Of a stretch of 64,000 bases of DNA, positions 1 through 8,935 are shown in pieces; positions within the stretch are counted from its first letter, which is position 1; each line of letters begins with the position of its first letter. This DNA is from an uncultured Clostridia bacterium. GTDB taxonomy: Bacteria > Bacillota > Clostridia > Christensenellales > CAG-314. A model generated the notes under the pieces. That model was not told where the DNA came from. It searched no databases and worked only from the letters and a program-made list of their open reading frames with translations. Location of the stretch: NCBI GenBank assembly GCA_947625725.1, contig CANQPI010000006.1, forward strand, positions 16,383-80,382, written 5' to 3'. Both the position numbers and the translations under genes were made by a program.

Positions 1-240
1 TGCATTTCCTTCAATGCCGGGGTTACTCTTGGTGAAATCGATTGTAATTTGTTTTAATTCAACTGCGGGCTTCAATGTGTGTCCGCAATCGGGGCACTTG
101 TTTTCGGCGTTAGGTTCGCCGTGAGGTATTTTATCGTTGTTGTAATGGCAGATGTCGCAAGTGGACTTGTGGTATTCGTCGTTGCCCTCGATTTCGATAT
201 ACTCCGAATAAGAGTGACCTATTGTAGGCAAAGCCTTCAA
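1..240 (-). pseudogene. 5'-truncated fragment of a Cys-rich surface-type protein
   Basis: On the minus strand an open frame runs from about base 240 off the left edge. The peptide contains paired CxxC motifs (STCDICHYN, then NKCPDCGH) spaced by a His/Asn-rich loop, the same style as the HxW..C..CG segments of the lipoprotein at 54873-56723 and the tail of the M60 protein at 49185. There is no ATG, GTG or ribosome site at its upstream end: the frame simply runs into the 23-bp tandem repeats at 241-309, which carry an in-frame TGA. I read it as a gene whose 5' part was lost at the repeat junction, but the window edge hides the rest. It is probably an exported protein; no enzymatic role is visible. 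Confidence 0.5.
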
Positions 241-309
241 CAAAATACCGCAAAAACACACATTGTTTTGCCACAAAAACACACATCAAAATGCCACAAA
301 AACACACAT
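241..309. repeat. Three tandem 23-bp repeats
   Basis: Three head-to-tail units of 23 bp, all ending in ACAAAAACACACAT or a one-base variant (241-263, 264-286, 287-309). Units 1 and 3 begin CAAAAT, unit 2 begins TGTTTT. Degenerate copies of the same family recur at 3282-3434, beyond the second ATPase gene, so the ATPase pair is bracketed by them. Confidence 0.85.
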
Positions 310-315
310 TGGCAC

Positions 316-344
316 TTGACAAACGCTTTCAAAAGGTTTATAGT
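316..344 (+). promoter_or_regulatory. Sigma-A promoter for the first DUF4143 ATPase
   Basis: TTGACA (316-321), 17-bp spacer, TATAGT (339-344). It starts 6 bp after the repeat array, and a GGAGA ribosome site follows before the TTG start at 374. Confidence 0.75.
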
Positions 345-373
345 ATAGTAAATCGTTACAAGGAGAAAGTAAA

Positions 374-1657
374 TTGAAAAAATATCTACCTCGGTTGGCT
401 GACGGAGAGTTGAACTTACGTTTGCAAGCATTTGGTGCAACTTTGATCGTCGGACCAAAGTGGTGCGGCAAAACTACCACCGCACAACAAGTCGCCAAGA
501 GCAGTATCAGTTTGCAAAATTCGGATATGTTGGCAAGTTACCAACTTTCGGGAGAAACCAAGCCCTCGCTGTTGCTTGCCGGCGACAAGCCTCGTTTGTT
601 GGATGAGTGGCAGGTCGTTCCTCAACTGTGGGACGCGGTGCGGCACCAAGTGGACATCTCGTCTGACAAAGGACTTTTTATACTTACGGGGTCCAACGCC
701 GTGGACGAAACAAAAATTATGCATTCGGGCATAGGACGTATTTCGCGTATGAAGATGTATCCTATGAGTTTGTTCGAATCGGGCGAATCCAACGGAAGCG
801 TTTCGCTGGCGGATATATTTGACGGCGCACAGGTAGAGGCACATTCGGACCTATCCGTCGAGCAACTTATTTTTGCCACTTGCAGGGGCGGTTGGCCCTC
901 GGCATTGGATATTGCGAGCGACAGCGCAAAATTGCTTGTTGCGCAGGACTACATTGACGGCATTTGTCAAACGGAGATATCTTCCGTAGACGGCACAAGG
1001 CGCGACGTATCCAAAACGCGCGTATTGTTGCGTTCCTATGCGCGCAACGTTGCCACTTTGGCAAAAAACACCAATATTTTGCAAGATATCAACGCCAACG
1101 GCGCAACGCTTTCCGTGGGCGCAATGGATAGTTACATCAACGCATTGGAAAGGCTTTTTGTTGTGGAAGATATCCCCGCTTGGTGTCCCGCTATCAGGTC
1201 CGCCTCTGCCATTCGCAGCGGCAAAAAACGCCTGTTTGTCGATCCGTCCATTGCCGTGGCGGCTTTGGGCGTGGATCCGCGTTACTTTTGGACCGACCTC
1301 AAAACGTTTGGCTTTTTGTTCGAAAATCTCTGCGCGCGCGACCTCAAAGCGTACTCGCAAACGCTTGGCGGAGAGTTGTCCTACTACCATGACCGCTACG
1401 GGTTAGAAGCGGACTTCGTTTTGCACCTCAAAGACGGCAGATATGCCTTGATAGAGTGCAAATTGGGCAGTAGCGAAATTGAACAAGGCGCAAAACACCT
1501 GCTGCAACTCAACCAATTGCTGCAACAGCACAACAGCGACAACGCGGCGTGTCCGATCGCGCTTCCGTCGGCAATGGTGGTGCTTACGGGCGGACAAGTT
1601 TCCTACCGCCGAGCCGACGGCGTGTACGTGGTTGCCTTGGGCTGTCTGCGCGATTGA
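374..1657 (+). CDS. AAA-family ATPase with DUF4143 C-terminal domain (copy 1)
   Basis: A 427-residue cytoplasmic protein of the AAA_14/DUF4143 family, ATPases found in many copies in anaerobes and whose cellular role is unsettled. Visible: P-loop GPKWCGKT at about residues 27-34, Walker B-like LLDEWQ near 75-80, a TGSNA sensor-like motif near 105, and a C-terminal half with the DUF4143 nuclease-like pattern (ADFVLHLKDGRYALIECKLG), where E-x-K could be a PD-(D/E)xK remnant. The start is a TTG at 374, chosen because an AAGGAGAAAG ribosome site ends a few bases before it and a TTGACA/TATAGT promoter lies at 316-344. The next gene is a paralogue with its own promoter. A long U-run follows the stop codon. 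Repeats on both sides suggest a mobile or duplicated cassette (inference). Confidence 0.85.
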   Translation: MKKYLPRLADGELNLRLQAFGATLIVGPKWCGKTTTAQQVAKSSISLQNSDMLASYQLSGETKPSLLLAGDKPRLLDEWQVVPQLWDAVRHQVDISSDKGLFILTGSNAVDETKIMHSGIGRISRMKMYPMSLFESGESNGSVSLADIFDGAQVEAHSDLSVEQLIFATCRGGWPSALDIASDSAKLLVAQDYIDGICQTEISSVDGTRRDVSKTRVLLRSYARNVATLAKNTNILQDINANGATLSVGAMDSYINALERLFVVEDIPAWCPAIRSASAIRSGKKRLFVDPSIAVAALGVDPRYFWTDLKTFGFLFENLCARDLKAYSQTLGGELSYYHDRYGLEADFVLHLKDGRYALIECKLGSSEIEQGAKHLLQLNQLLQQHNSDNAACPIALPSAMVVLTGGQVSYRRADGVYVVALGCLRD

Positions 1658-1677
1658 CCCCGCCCCCGTTTTTTTTC

Positions 1678-1728
1678 ACACGCCTTGTCCATTCCGAAAA
1701 ACATACAAAATTGTCAAAATTTCGTAAT
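1678..1728. repeat. 51-bp direct repeat, copy 1
   Basis: A 51-bp stretch starting ACACGCCTTGTCC and ending TTTCGTAAT is repeated without a mismatch at 3221-3271. Each copy follows a U-run downstream of one of the two DUF4143 ATPase genes. Confidence 0.9.
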
Positions 1729-1743
1729 ATTTTGTCCTCGCTG

Positions 1744-1772
1744 TTGACTTTTGGACATAAAGATGCTACAAT
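1744..1772 (+). promoter_or_regulatory. Sigma-A promoter for the second DUF4143 ATPase
   Basis: TTGACT (1744-1749), 17-bp spacer, TACAAT (1767-1772). Expected transcription start is near 1779, downstream of the ATG at 1751 used by the ORF track, so translation must begin later, at 1817. Confidence 0.8.
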
Positions 1773-1816
1773 CATTACGAAAAAACTACACAATTGTAGA
1801 GAATTTGGAGTGCATT

Positions 1817-3055
1817 ATGGAAATCAAGCGTGACCTGTATCTAAACAAGTTGATAGCGCGCCAACACAACCGTTTGGTAAAAGTAATTACCGGCATACGT
1901 CGTTGCGGCAAATCTTACTTGCTCAACAACCTGTTTTGCCGCTATCTGCACGAGCAGGGCGTGGACGAAAGTCACATCATCAAGGTCGCTTTGGACAATA
2001 TCGAAAACGAGCGGTTACTTGATCCGCACGCGCTGTACGATTACGTGCGCCAACGCATGCAGGACGACAATTGCTACTACATCTTGTTGGACGAAGTTCA
2101 GTTGGTAAACAACTTTGTCGCGGTCATCAACGGATTGTTGCCGTTGCCAAACGTCGATATTTACGTTACGGGTAGCAATTCGCGGTTTCTCAGTAGCGAT
2201 ATTGTGACGGAGTTTCGCGGCAGAAGCGACGAAGTGCGGGTATATCCGTTGAGTTTTGCGGAGTTCTGTTCGGTCTACGACGGAGATGTTCAGTCTGCAT
2301 GGATCGACTACTACACTTACGGCGGGTTGCCGCTAACGCTTTTGCAACAGTCGGACGAAGCCAAGGAAAGTTACCTCAAAGGGCAACTCGCCAACGTTTA
2401 CATCAACGACGTCGTAGAGCGCAACAATGTGCAAAACGCGCCGCAACTTAGCGTACTTACGGAAATTGTCGCCTCGTATATCGGGTCGCTTACCAATCCG
2501 CTCAAACTGTCCAATTCGTTTCAAAGTATGGCAAACGTCGGTATTACGGACAAAACCATTGCCGCATATCTCGGATATATGGAAGACGCCTTTTTGATAC
2601 AAAAATCTCGCCGTTACGACGTCAAAGGCAAAAAGTACCTTTCGTCGCCGAGCAAATACTACTTTGTGGACGTGGGACTGCGCAATGCCGCGCTTAACTT
2701 TCGTCAACAGGAAGAACCTCACCTGATGGAAAATTTGGTTTATATCGAATTGTTGCGCAGGGGATTTTCGGTGGACGTCGGTATTGTGTCCCGCGTGGAT
2801 AGCGGCGAGCGTCGCACTGCGGAAGTAGATTTTGTGGCAAACAGGGGTAGCAAACGTTACTACGTGCAATCGGCTTACGCAATGCGCACCGCCGACAAGG
2901 AAGCGCAAGAAAAACGCTCTTTGGAAAATATTCACGATTTTTTCAAACGGATAGTGGTCGTGGGGGATCGAATCAAGCCCAAGCGCGACGAAAACGGCAT
3001 TGTTACAATGAGCGTTTTCGACTTTTTGCTCGAACCCGACAGTTTGGACTGGTAA
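1817..3055 (+). CDS. AAA-family ATPase with DUF4143 C-terminal domain (copy 2)
   Basis: A 412-residue paralogue of the preceding gene. It has the P-loop GIRRCGKS at about residues 26-33, LLDEVQ (Walker B) near 92, TGSNSRF near 118, and the family's middle segment (YGGLP, then YLGYMEDAFLI) ahead of a DUF4143 C-terminus with TAEVDFVANRG. In this copy the nuclease-like E-x-K is less clear (VDFVANRGSKRYYVQ), so any catalytic role of that domain is doubtful. The ORF track begins at 1751, but that ATG precedes the predicted transcription start; ATG 1817 has GGAG seven bases upstream. It ends in a repeat-rich spacer before hrcA. These ATPases often read as stand-alone, host-dispensable genes; no partner gene is visible here. 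Confidence 0.85.
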   Translation: MEIKRDLYLNKLIARQHNRLVKVITGIRRCGKSYLLNNLFCRYLHEQGVDESHIIKVALDNIENERLLDPHALYDYVRQRMQDDNCYYILLDEVQLVNNFVAVINGLLPLPNVDIYVTGSNSRFLSSDIVTEFRGRSDEVRVYPLSFAEFCSVYDGDVQSAWIDYYTYGGLPLTLLQQSDEAKESYLKGQLANVYINDVVERNNVQNAPQLSVLTEIVASYIGSLTNPLKLSNSFQSMANVGITDKTIAAYLGYMEDAFLIQKSRRYDVKGKKYLSSPSKYYFVDVGLRNAALNFRQQEEPHLMENLVYIELLRRGFSVDVGIVSRVDSGERRTAEVDFVANRGSKRYYVQSAYAMRTADKEAQEKRSLENIHDFFKRIVVVGDRIKPKRDENGIVTMSVFDFLLEPDSLDW

Positions 3056-3103
3056 CGCGACATTTTTGTAGGGGCGTTTTTGCCGAAAGTCATTGTAGAA
3101 GCA

Positions 3104-3170
3104 AAAAAACGTATGGAGAGTTCCTGCCGTAGTGGCTAAAAAACGATATGGAGAGTTCCTGCCATAGTGG
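3104..3170. repeat. Tandem 33-bp doublet
   Basis: Two near-identical units (3104-3135 and 3138-3170) share ATGGAGAGTTCCTGCC followed by RTAGTGG. They sit just after the second ATPase gene and before its terminator. Function unknown. Confidence 0.8.
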
Positions 3171-3179
3171 AAACCAAAA

Positions 3180-3214
3180 AGAGGGGTTGCAGTTTGCCGC
3201 CCCCTCTCTTTTTT
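3180..3214 (+). terminator. Rho-independent terminator after the ATPase cassette
   Basis: Stem AGAGGGG (3180-3186) with CCCCTCT (3201-3207), followed by a run of six T. It closes the transcript of the second ATPase gene. Confidence 0.7.
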
Positions 3215-3220
3215 GCCTCA

Positions 3221-3271
3221 ACACGCCTTGTCCATTCCGAAAAACATACAAAATTGTCAAAATTTCGTAAT
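3221..3271. repeat. 51-bp direct repeat, copy 2
   Basis: Identical to 1678-1728 over 51 bp. Both copies are followed within a few bases by CCTCGC, so the homologous segment may extend slightly further. Confidence 0.9.
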
Positions 3272-3281
3272 CATCCTCGCC

Positions 3282-3434
3282 CGCCGCAAAAACATACGTC
3301 AAAATACCGCAAAATCACACATCTAAATACCAAAAATACGCATGTTTCGTCGCAGAAACGTACATCAAAAATAACGAAAAACCAAACATTGTCTTGCTAC
3401 AAAAACTAACATCAAAAATACCGCAACCACATAT
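3282..3434. repeat. Degenerate 23-bp tandem repeats
   Basis: About seven units of 21-24 bp related to the array at 241-309. The best matching unit, 3300-3322, differs from unit 1 there by one base. The drift between units and the absence of unique spacers argue against CRISPR. Confidence 0.7.
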
Positions 3435-3531
3435 CGGCGCAAAAAACGATTGCGTCGTGCCGCGATCCCGCGCCGCGCCAAGGGGTGCGACGATCATTTG
3501 CAAAATTTTAATTATTTTTTGCATAATTTTA

Positions 3532-3560
3532 TTGACAACAGGCAAATATAGTGGTATATT
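3532..3560 (+). promoter_or_regulatory. Sigma-A promoter of the hrcA operon
   Basis: TTGACA (3532-3537), 17-bp spacer, TATATT (3555-3560). Expected start near 3566 places the CIRCE operator at the very beginning of the transcript. Confidence 0.85.
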
Positions 3561-3571
3561 AGAAACAGAAA

Positions 3572-3598
3572 TTAGCAGTCCGTGCGTTTGAGTGCTAA
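3572..3598 (+). promoter_or_regulatory. CIRCE operator (HrcA binding site)
   Basis: Inverted repeat TTAGCAGTC - N9 - GAGTGCTAA. The consensus is TTAGCACTC-N9-GAGTGCTAA, so only the left arm has one change (C to G). HrcA is known to repress hrcA-grpE-dnaK-dnaJ operons through this element; here it lies just downstream of the promoter, ahead of hrcA. Confidence 0.93.
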
Positions 3599-3629
3599 CA
3601 CTCAACAAAATTTGGTGACAGGTGAAGTT

Positions 3630-4655
3630 ATGTTATCCGAAAGAAAGAAAAAAATTCTGTGCGCCGTGGTGGACAGCTATATCGAAACCGCCTCTCCGGT
3701 TGCCAGCAAGGATATTCAACAGGAGTATTTGTCCGATTGTTCGTCCGCTACCATTCGCAACGAGTTGAGTACGCTCGAAAGCATGGGCTATCTCATTCAG
3801 CCGCACGTATCGGCGGGGCGTATTCCGTCCGAAAAGGCGTTTCGCTTTTACGTCAACCAACTGCTCACGCAGAGCGACGTCACCGTCAAGGAAGCGGAAC
3901 TTATCGAAAACTATCTCCGTCACAAAGTCGGCTCTATGGAGGAGGTAATGACGGCGATCACGCACGTGATTGCGGAAGTTACCAACTACACGTCGGTAGT
4001 CGTCAAGGAGGACATGTCCGACAGGATCACAGCAATCAAACTGTTGGATCTCAGTAACGGCAAGTTGCTTGTGGTGATAGTTACGGATAGCCGCGTGCTG
4101 AAAGACGGCATGGTGGATCTTCCCGACGAATTTGACGAGGAAATGATCGCGCGGGCTCAGCATTGGCTAAACAAAATTTTCTGCGGCAAGCACATCAGCG
4201 AGTTTGTCAACTTCAACTATCCGTTTGCGCTTGTCAACGACGAGTTTGCGCAGTACAACGCGCTATTCAAAAAGATAATCGACGTTTTGAAGCGCGTATC
4301 TCTTATGAACGGCATGGACGTAGAGGTCTACGGCGAAAACAAAATGCTTGCCCACAGCGAGTACGCCAATGTGGAGGACGCGCGCAAGATACTTGCGGAA
4401 ATGGAAAACAAAGAGCGCATTGCGGAGATCCTCACCAACGACGGCGGGGTGGAAAACGGCTTGACCGTCAAGATCGGCGCGGAAGAAAACGCTCCCGAAG
4501 GTTGCGCGGTAGTAACCACTCGCGTCCATTTGGGCGACAACGTCAGCGGTTCTATCGGGGTTATCGGACCCGTCCGCATGAACTACCGCAAAGTGCTGTC
4601 CGTTTTGGACAAAATCAGCGAAATCATCATCGATTTGGTGGGCAAAGGAGAATAA
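3630..4655 (+). CDS. hrcA: Heat-inducible transcription repressor HrcA
   Basis: A 341-residue repressor of class I heat-shock genes. The N-terminal winged helix is visible (MLSERKKKILCAVVDSYIET, then PVASKDI and SATIRNEL), followed by the long regulatory domain ending in a GPVRMNYRKVLSVL motif typical of the family. The ORF track starts at a GTG (3582) that lies inside the CIRCE operator; ATG 3630 begins exactly at the conserved MLSERK. It opens the operon hrcA-grpE-dnaK-dnaJ, with grpE starting directly after its stop codon. It autoregulates through CIRCE at 3572-3598. DNA binding by HrcA usually depends on GroEL; no groEL lies in this window. Confidence 0.96.
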   Translation: MLSERKKKILCAVVDSYIETASPVASKDIQQEYLSDCSSATIRNELSTLESMGYLIQPHVSAGRIPSEKAFRFYVNQLLTQSDVTVKEAELIENYLRHKVGSMEEVMTAITHVIAEVTNYTSVVVKEDMSDRITAIKLLDLSNGKLLVVIVTDSRVLKDGMVDLPDEFDEEMIARAQHWLNKIFCGKHISEFVNFNYPFALVNDEFAQYNALFKKIIDVLKRVSLMNGMDVEVYGENKMLAHSEYANVEDARKILAEMENKERIAEILTNDGGVENGLTVKIGAEENAPEGCAVVTTRVHLGDNVSGSIGVIGPVRMNYRKVLSVLDKISEIIIDLVGKGE

Positions 4656-5270
4656 ATGAGCAAAAAACATACCGAACAAACCGCACAACAACAGAACGAA
4701 CAACAACAAACGCCGTCGGCGGAACAGCCCGTCGCTCCCCTTTCGGAGTTGGAACAGGCTTTGACCGACGAAAACGAAAAACTCATTGCCGAGGCGGAAA
4801 CCTTGCGCGAGCAAAACGACAAATTGCAAAAGACCGTCCACCGTCTGCAAAGTTCGGCGGACAAATCGGATACCTATCTCAATCAACTTGTCGCTATCAA
4901 AAACGATTTCGAAAGTTACAAACGCCGCATGCGTTTCAACGCCGAACAGGCGCGCACAGAGGGGTTACAAACGGCAATCGTCCGCTTGTTACCGGTGTGC
5001 GACAACTTCGAACTTGCCAAGCAACATCTCGACGGCGACAATCTCAAAGCCTTTGCAATGGTCTACAACCAATTTCTGCACATTTTGCAGGAGTTGGGCG
5101 TGCAGGAAATGAACGTGCTGGGGCAACCTTTCGATCCCCTCTCTATGAATGCCATATCCAAGCAGGATCGCGGCGAACAAAATCGCGATTTGGTGGTGGA
5201 AGTGTTCAAAAAGGGCTACGTTTTGGGCGACAAAGTGTTGCGCTACGCCGAGGTTATCGTAGGCGCGTAA
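4656..5270 (+). CDS. grpE: Nucleotide exchange factor GrpE
   Basis: A 204-residue co-chaperone that releases ADP from DnaK. It has a polar, Gln-rich N-terminus, a long coiled coil (about residues 25-85), then the conserved core KNDFESYKRR at about 85-95, and the beta-domain toward the C-terminus (GYVLGDKVLRYAEVIV). Length is normal for the family. The ATG abuts the hrcA stop codon with no gap, so translation is probably coupled; hrcA's last codons supply GGAGAA as ribosome site. Controlled by HrcA as part of the operon. Confidence 0.96.
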   Translation: MSKKHTEQTAQQQNEQQQTPSAEQPVAPLSELEQALTDENEKLIAEAETLREQNDKLQKTVHRLQSSADKSDTYLNQLVAIKNDFESYKRRMRFNAEQARTEGLQTAIVRLLPVCDNFELAKQHLDGDNLKAFAMVYNQFLHILQELGVQEMNVLGQPFDPLSMNAISKQDRGEQNRDLVVEVFKKGYVLGDKVLRYAEVIVGA

Positions 5271-5310
5271 ACAAGTAAAAATCCCCGTATGGGGTGCAAA
5301 AATATTCTAA

Positions 5311-7161
<1,851 letters not shown>

Positions 7162-7195
7162 TTTTGCTTTTAGCAAACACAACAAGTAACACATC

Positions 7196-7230
7196 TACCT
7201 CACAGCCCCGATTGTTGCGGCTGTGAGGTA
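7196..7230 (+). promoter_or_regulatory. Perfect 12-bp hairpin between dnaK and dnaJ
   Basis: TACCTCACAGCC pairs fully with GGCTGTGAGGTA around an 11-base loop. No T-run follows, so it is not a standard terminator. It may be an mRNA processing or stability element that sets DnaK and DnaJ levels (inference). Confidence 0.6.
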
Positions 7231-7246
7231 AAGTTATGAGGTAACA

Positions 7247-8383
7247 ATGCCGACAAAAGACTACTACAAAACTCTCGGCGTGGACAAAACCGCGTCGCAG
7301 GACGAAATAAAATCCGCCTATCGCAGGCTCGCCAAGCAATATCACCCCGATTTGCACCCGGGCGACAATGCCGCGGCGGAAAAATTCAAGGAAATAAACG
7401 AAGCCTACTCCGTAGTGGGCGATCCCGACAAGCGCGGCAAGTACGATCGCGGCGAAATGGATCCCGCTTCGGGCGGCGCAGGTTTCAACCCATTCGGCGG
7501 CGCGGGCGGCTTTACGGCGACGGGCTTTGACGACATTTTCGATATGTTCAGCGACGCTTTCGGTTTCGGCGGCAGAAGCAGACGCAACGCCGCCGCAAAC
7601 GTGGGCAGCGACATAACGTGCAGGATCGACTTGACTTTTATGGAGTCTATTTTGGGTTGCACCAAGAATATCACCTACACGCGCCTGGAAAAGTGTCCCA
7701 CCTGCAACGGCAGCGGTGCCAAGGACTCCGCGCACGTCAAAATCTGCGACAAGTGTAGCGGAACGGGACAAGTGCGGTATGTTCAGCAAACCTTGCTCGG
7801 ACAGCACGTTACGGTAGGCGTGTGCGACAAATGCGGCGGAACGGGACGTATCATCACCGACTACTGCCGTGCTTGCGGCGGCAAGGGTTTGGTCAGCAAA
7901 ACGAGGACCGTCACCGTTACCATACCGGCAGGCGTGGAGCATGGCGAAGTTCGTCAACTGTCCGGCGAGGGCAACGCGGCGCGCGGCAACGGGCGCAACG
8001 GAAACGTGCTGTTGGAGTTTTCCGTCCGTCCAAGCACCGTTTTCAGACGCGAGGGGTACAATTTGTACGTAGACGTGCCCGTGAGTTTTATGACCGCGGC
8101 GTGCGGCGGGCAAATCGAGATCCCCGCTCCGGAGGGCGTGTTTATCCACAACCTTGCGGAGGGCACTCCCAACGGCGAAACTTTGCGTTTTCGCGGCAGG
8201 GGCGTGCGTAGTCAACGGGGCGCGGCGGGCGATTTGTATGCGACCGTCAACGTCGAAGTGCCGCGCGGCATATCCCGCACGCAAAAGAAGGCTCTCGAAC
8301 AGTTTGAAAACGACTGTACCATCAAAAATTACTCCAAGCGCAAGCAGTTTATGGATGAGATAGCAAAACTGTACAAAAATTAG
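7247..8383 (+). CDS. dnaJ: Chaperone protein DnaJ
   Basis: A 378-residue type I J-protein that stimulates the DnaK ATPase and delivers substrates. The J-domain (about 1-70) contains the HPD tripeptide in QYHPDLHPGD. A Gly/Phe-rich linker follows (about 75-115), then four zinc-binding CxxCxGxG repeats (CPTCNGSGA, CDKCSGTGQ, CDKCGGTGR, CRACGGKG) and the C-terminal substrate-binding domains. A GAGGT-type ribosome site lies just upstream of ATG. It is the last gene of the HrcA operon; a terminator follows at 8399-8427. Length and order are normal. Confidence 0.97.
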   Translation: MPTKDYYKTLGVDKTASQDEIKSAYRRLAKQYHPDLHPGDNAAAEKFKEINEAYSVVGDPDKRGKYDRGEMDPASGGAGFNPFGGAGGFTATGFDDIFDMFSDAFGFGGRSRRNAAANVGSDITCRIDLTFMESILGCTKNITYTRLEKCPTCNGSGAKDSAHVKICDKCSGTGQVRYVQQTLLGQHVTVGVCDKCGGTGRIITDYCRACGGKGLVSKTRTVTVTIPAGVEHGEVRQLSGEGNAARGNGRNGNVLLEFSVRPSTVFRREGYNLYVDVPVSFMTAACGGQIEIPAPEGVFIHNLAEGTPNGETLRFRGRGVRSQRGAAGDLYATVNVEVPRGISRTQKKALEQFENDCTIKNYSKRKQFMDEIAKLYKN

Positions 8384-8398
8384 CGCAAAATTGTTGCA

Positions 8399-8427
8399 AA
8401 ACGCTCTCAAACAGGGCGTTTTTTTGT
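8399..8427 (+). terminator. Terminator of the chaperone operon
   Basis: Stem AACGCTCT with AGGGCGTT (one G-U pair), 5-base loop, then seven T. It separates the heat-shock operon from padR. Confidence 0.85.
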
Positions 8428-8607
8428 CGTTTGTTTCAATTCGAAGGCGACGCGCTCGGGGAGATTTGTCGGCGTAAAAATTGTTTCACAAGTTTCATAT
8501 TTGCGAAAAAAAAACAAAAAATTTATTTTTAGAAAAATACCCTTTTGACGCTTTACAAATGCGTTACAATTTGATAATCTATATTACAGACATAGTATGG
8601 AGAGCAA

Positions 8608-8934
8608 ATGATGAAAGTTATTTCCAGCGATCTCTTGCGCGGACATATCGACACGTTTGTATTGTCGGCTTTGATGACCGGCACCAAGTACGGAAACGAA
8701 ATACGCAAATTTATCGCAAAAAAAACCAACAATTTGTACGAACCCAATGAGCAGAGTCTGTATTCGGCGTATCATAGGCTGGAAGACATGGAGTGCATCA
8801 AGGGTTATTGGGGCGAAAATATCGGCGCCACTCGCAAATATTACACGATCACCGACAAGGGTCGCGCTCTGTACGAAAAGAACAAACGAGAGTGGCAAAA
8901 CGCCAAAACGCTGATAGATATTCTCATCAAATAA
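8608..8934 (+). CDS. PadR-family transcriptional regulator
   Basis: A 108-residue winged-helix protein of the PadR family, which commonly represses adjacent stress or transporter genes. The family pattern is visible: SSDLLRGHIDTFVLSALM, TKYGNEI, SLYSAYHRLEDMECIKGYW, and RKYYTITDKGR in the wing. The first of two ATG codons has GGAGAG upstream. A TTTACA/GATAAT pair with a short 15-bp spacer (8552-8578) is a weak candidate promoter. prmA starts one base after its stop codon, so the regulator is co-transcribed with translation-modification genes, an unusual neighbour for PadR; its target is not evident here. Confidence 0.85.
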   Translation: MMKVISSDLLRGHIDTFVLSALMTGTKYGNEIRKFIAKKTNNLYEPNEQSLYSAYHRLEDMECIKGYWGENIGATRKYYTITDKGRALYEKNKREWQNAKTLIDILIK

Positions 8935-8935
8935 T

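Larger units (their letters stand above)
3056..3629. other. Repeat-rich spacer between the ATPase cassette and hrcA
   Basis: This 574-base gap holds no convincing gene. In order it carries a 33-bp doublet, a terminator, a 51-bp repeat, degenerate 23-bp repeats, an AT-rich stretch, and the hrcA promoter with its CIRCE operator, each listed separately. Confidence 0.8.

Noticed and set aside
1751-1816. Upstream start of the second DUF4143 ATPase
   Set aside because: The ATG at 1751 is inside the promoter spacer; ATG 1817 has a ribosome site and begins the conserved N-terminus.
241-3434. CRISPR array in the 23-bp repeats
   Set aside because: Units are contiguous, without unique spacers, and degenerate at 3282-3434; no cas gene is present.
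8545-8578. Strong padR promoter
   Set aside because: TTGACG and TTTACA boxes are present, but the spacing to TACAAT or GATAAT is 14-15 bp, so I mention it only as a weak candidate.
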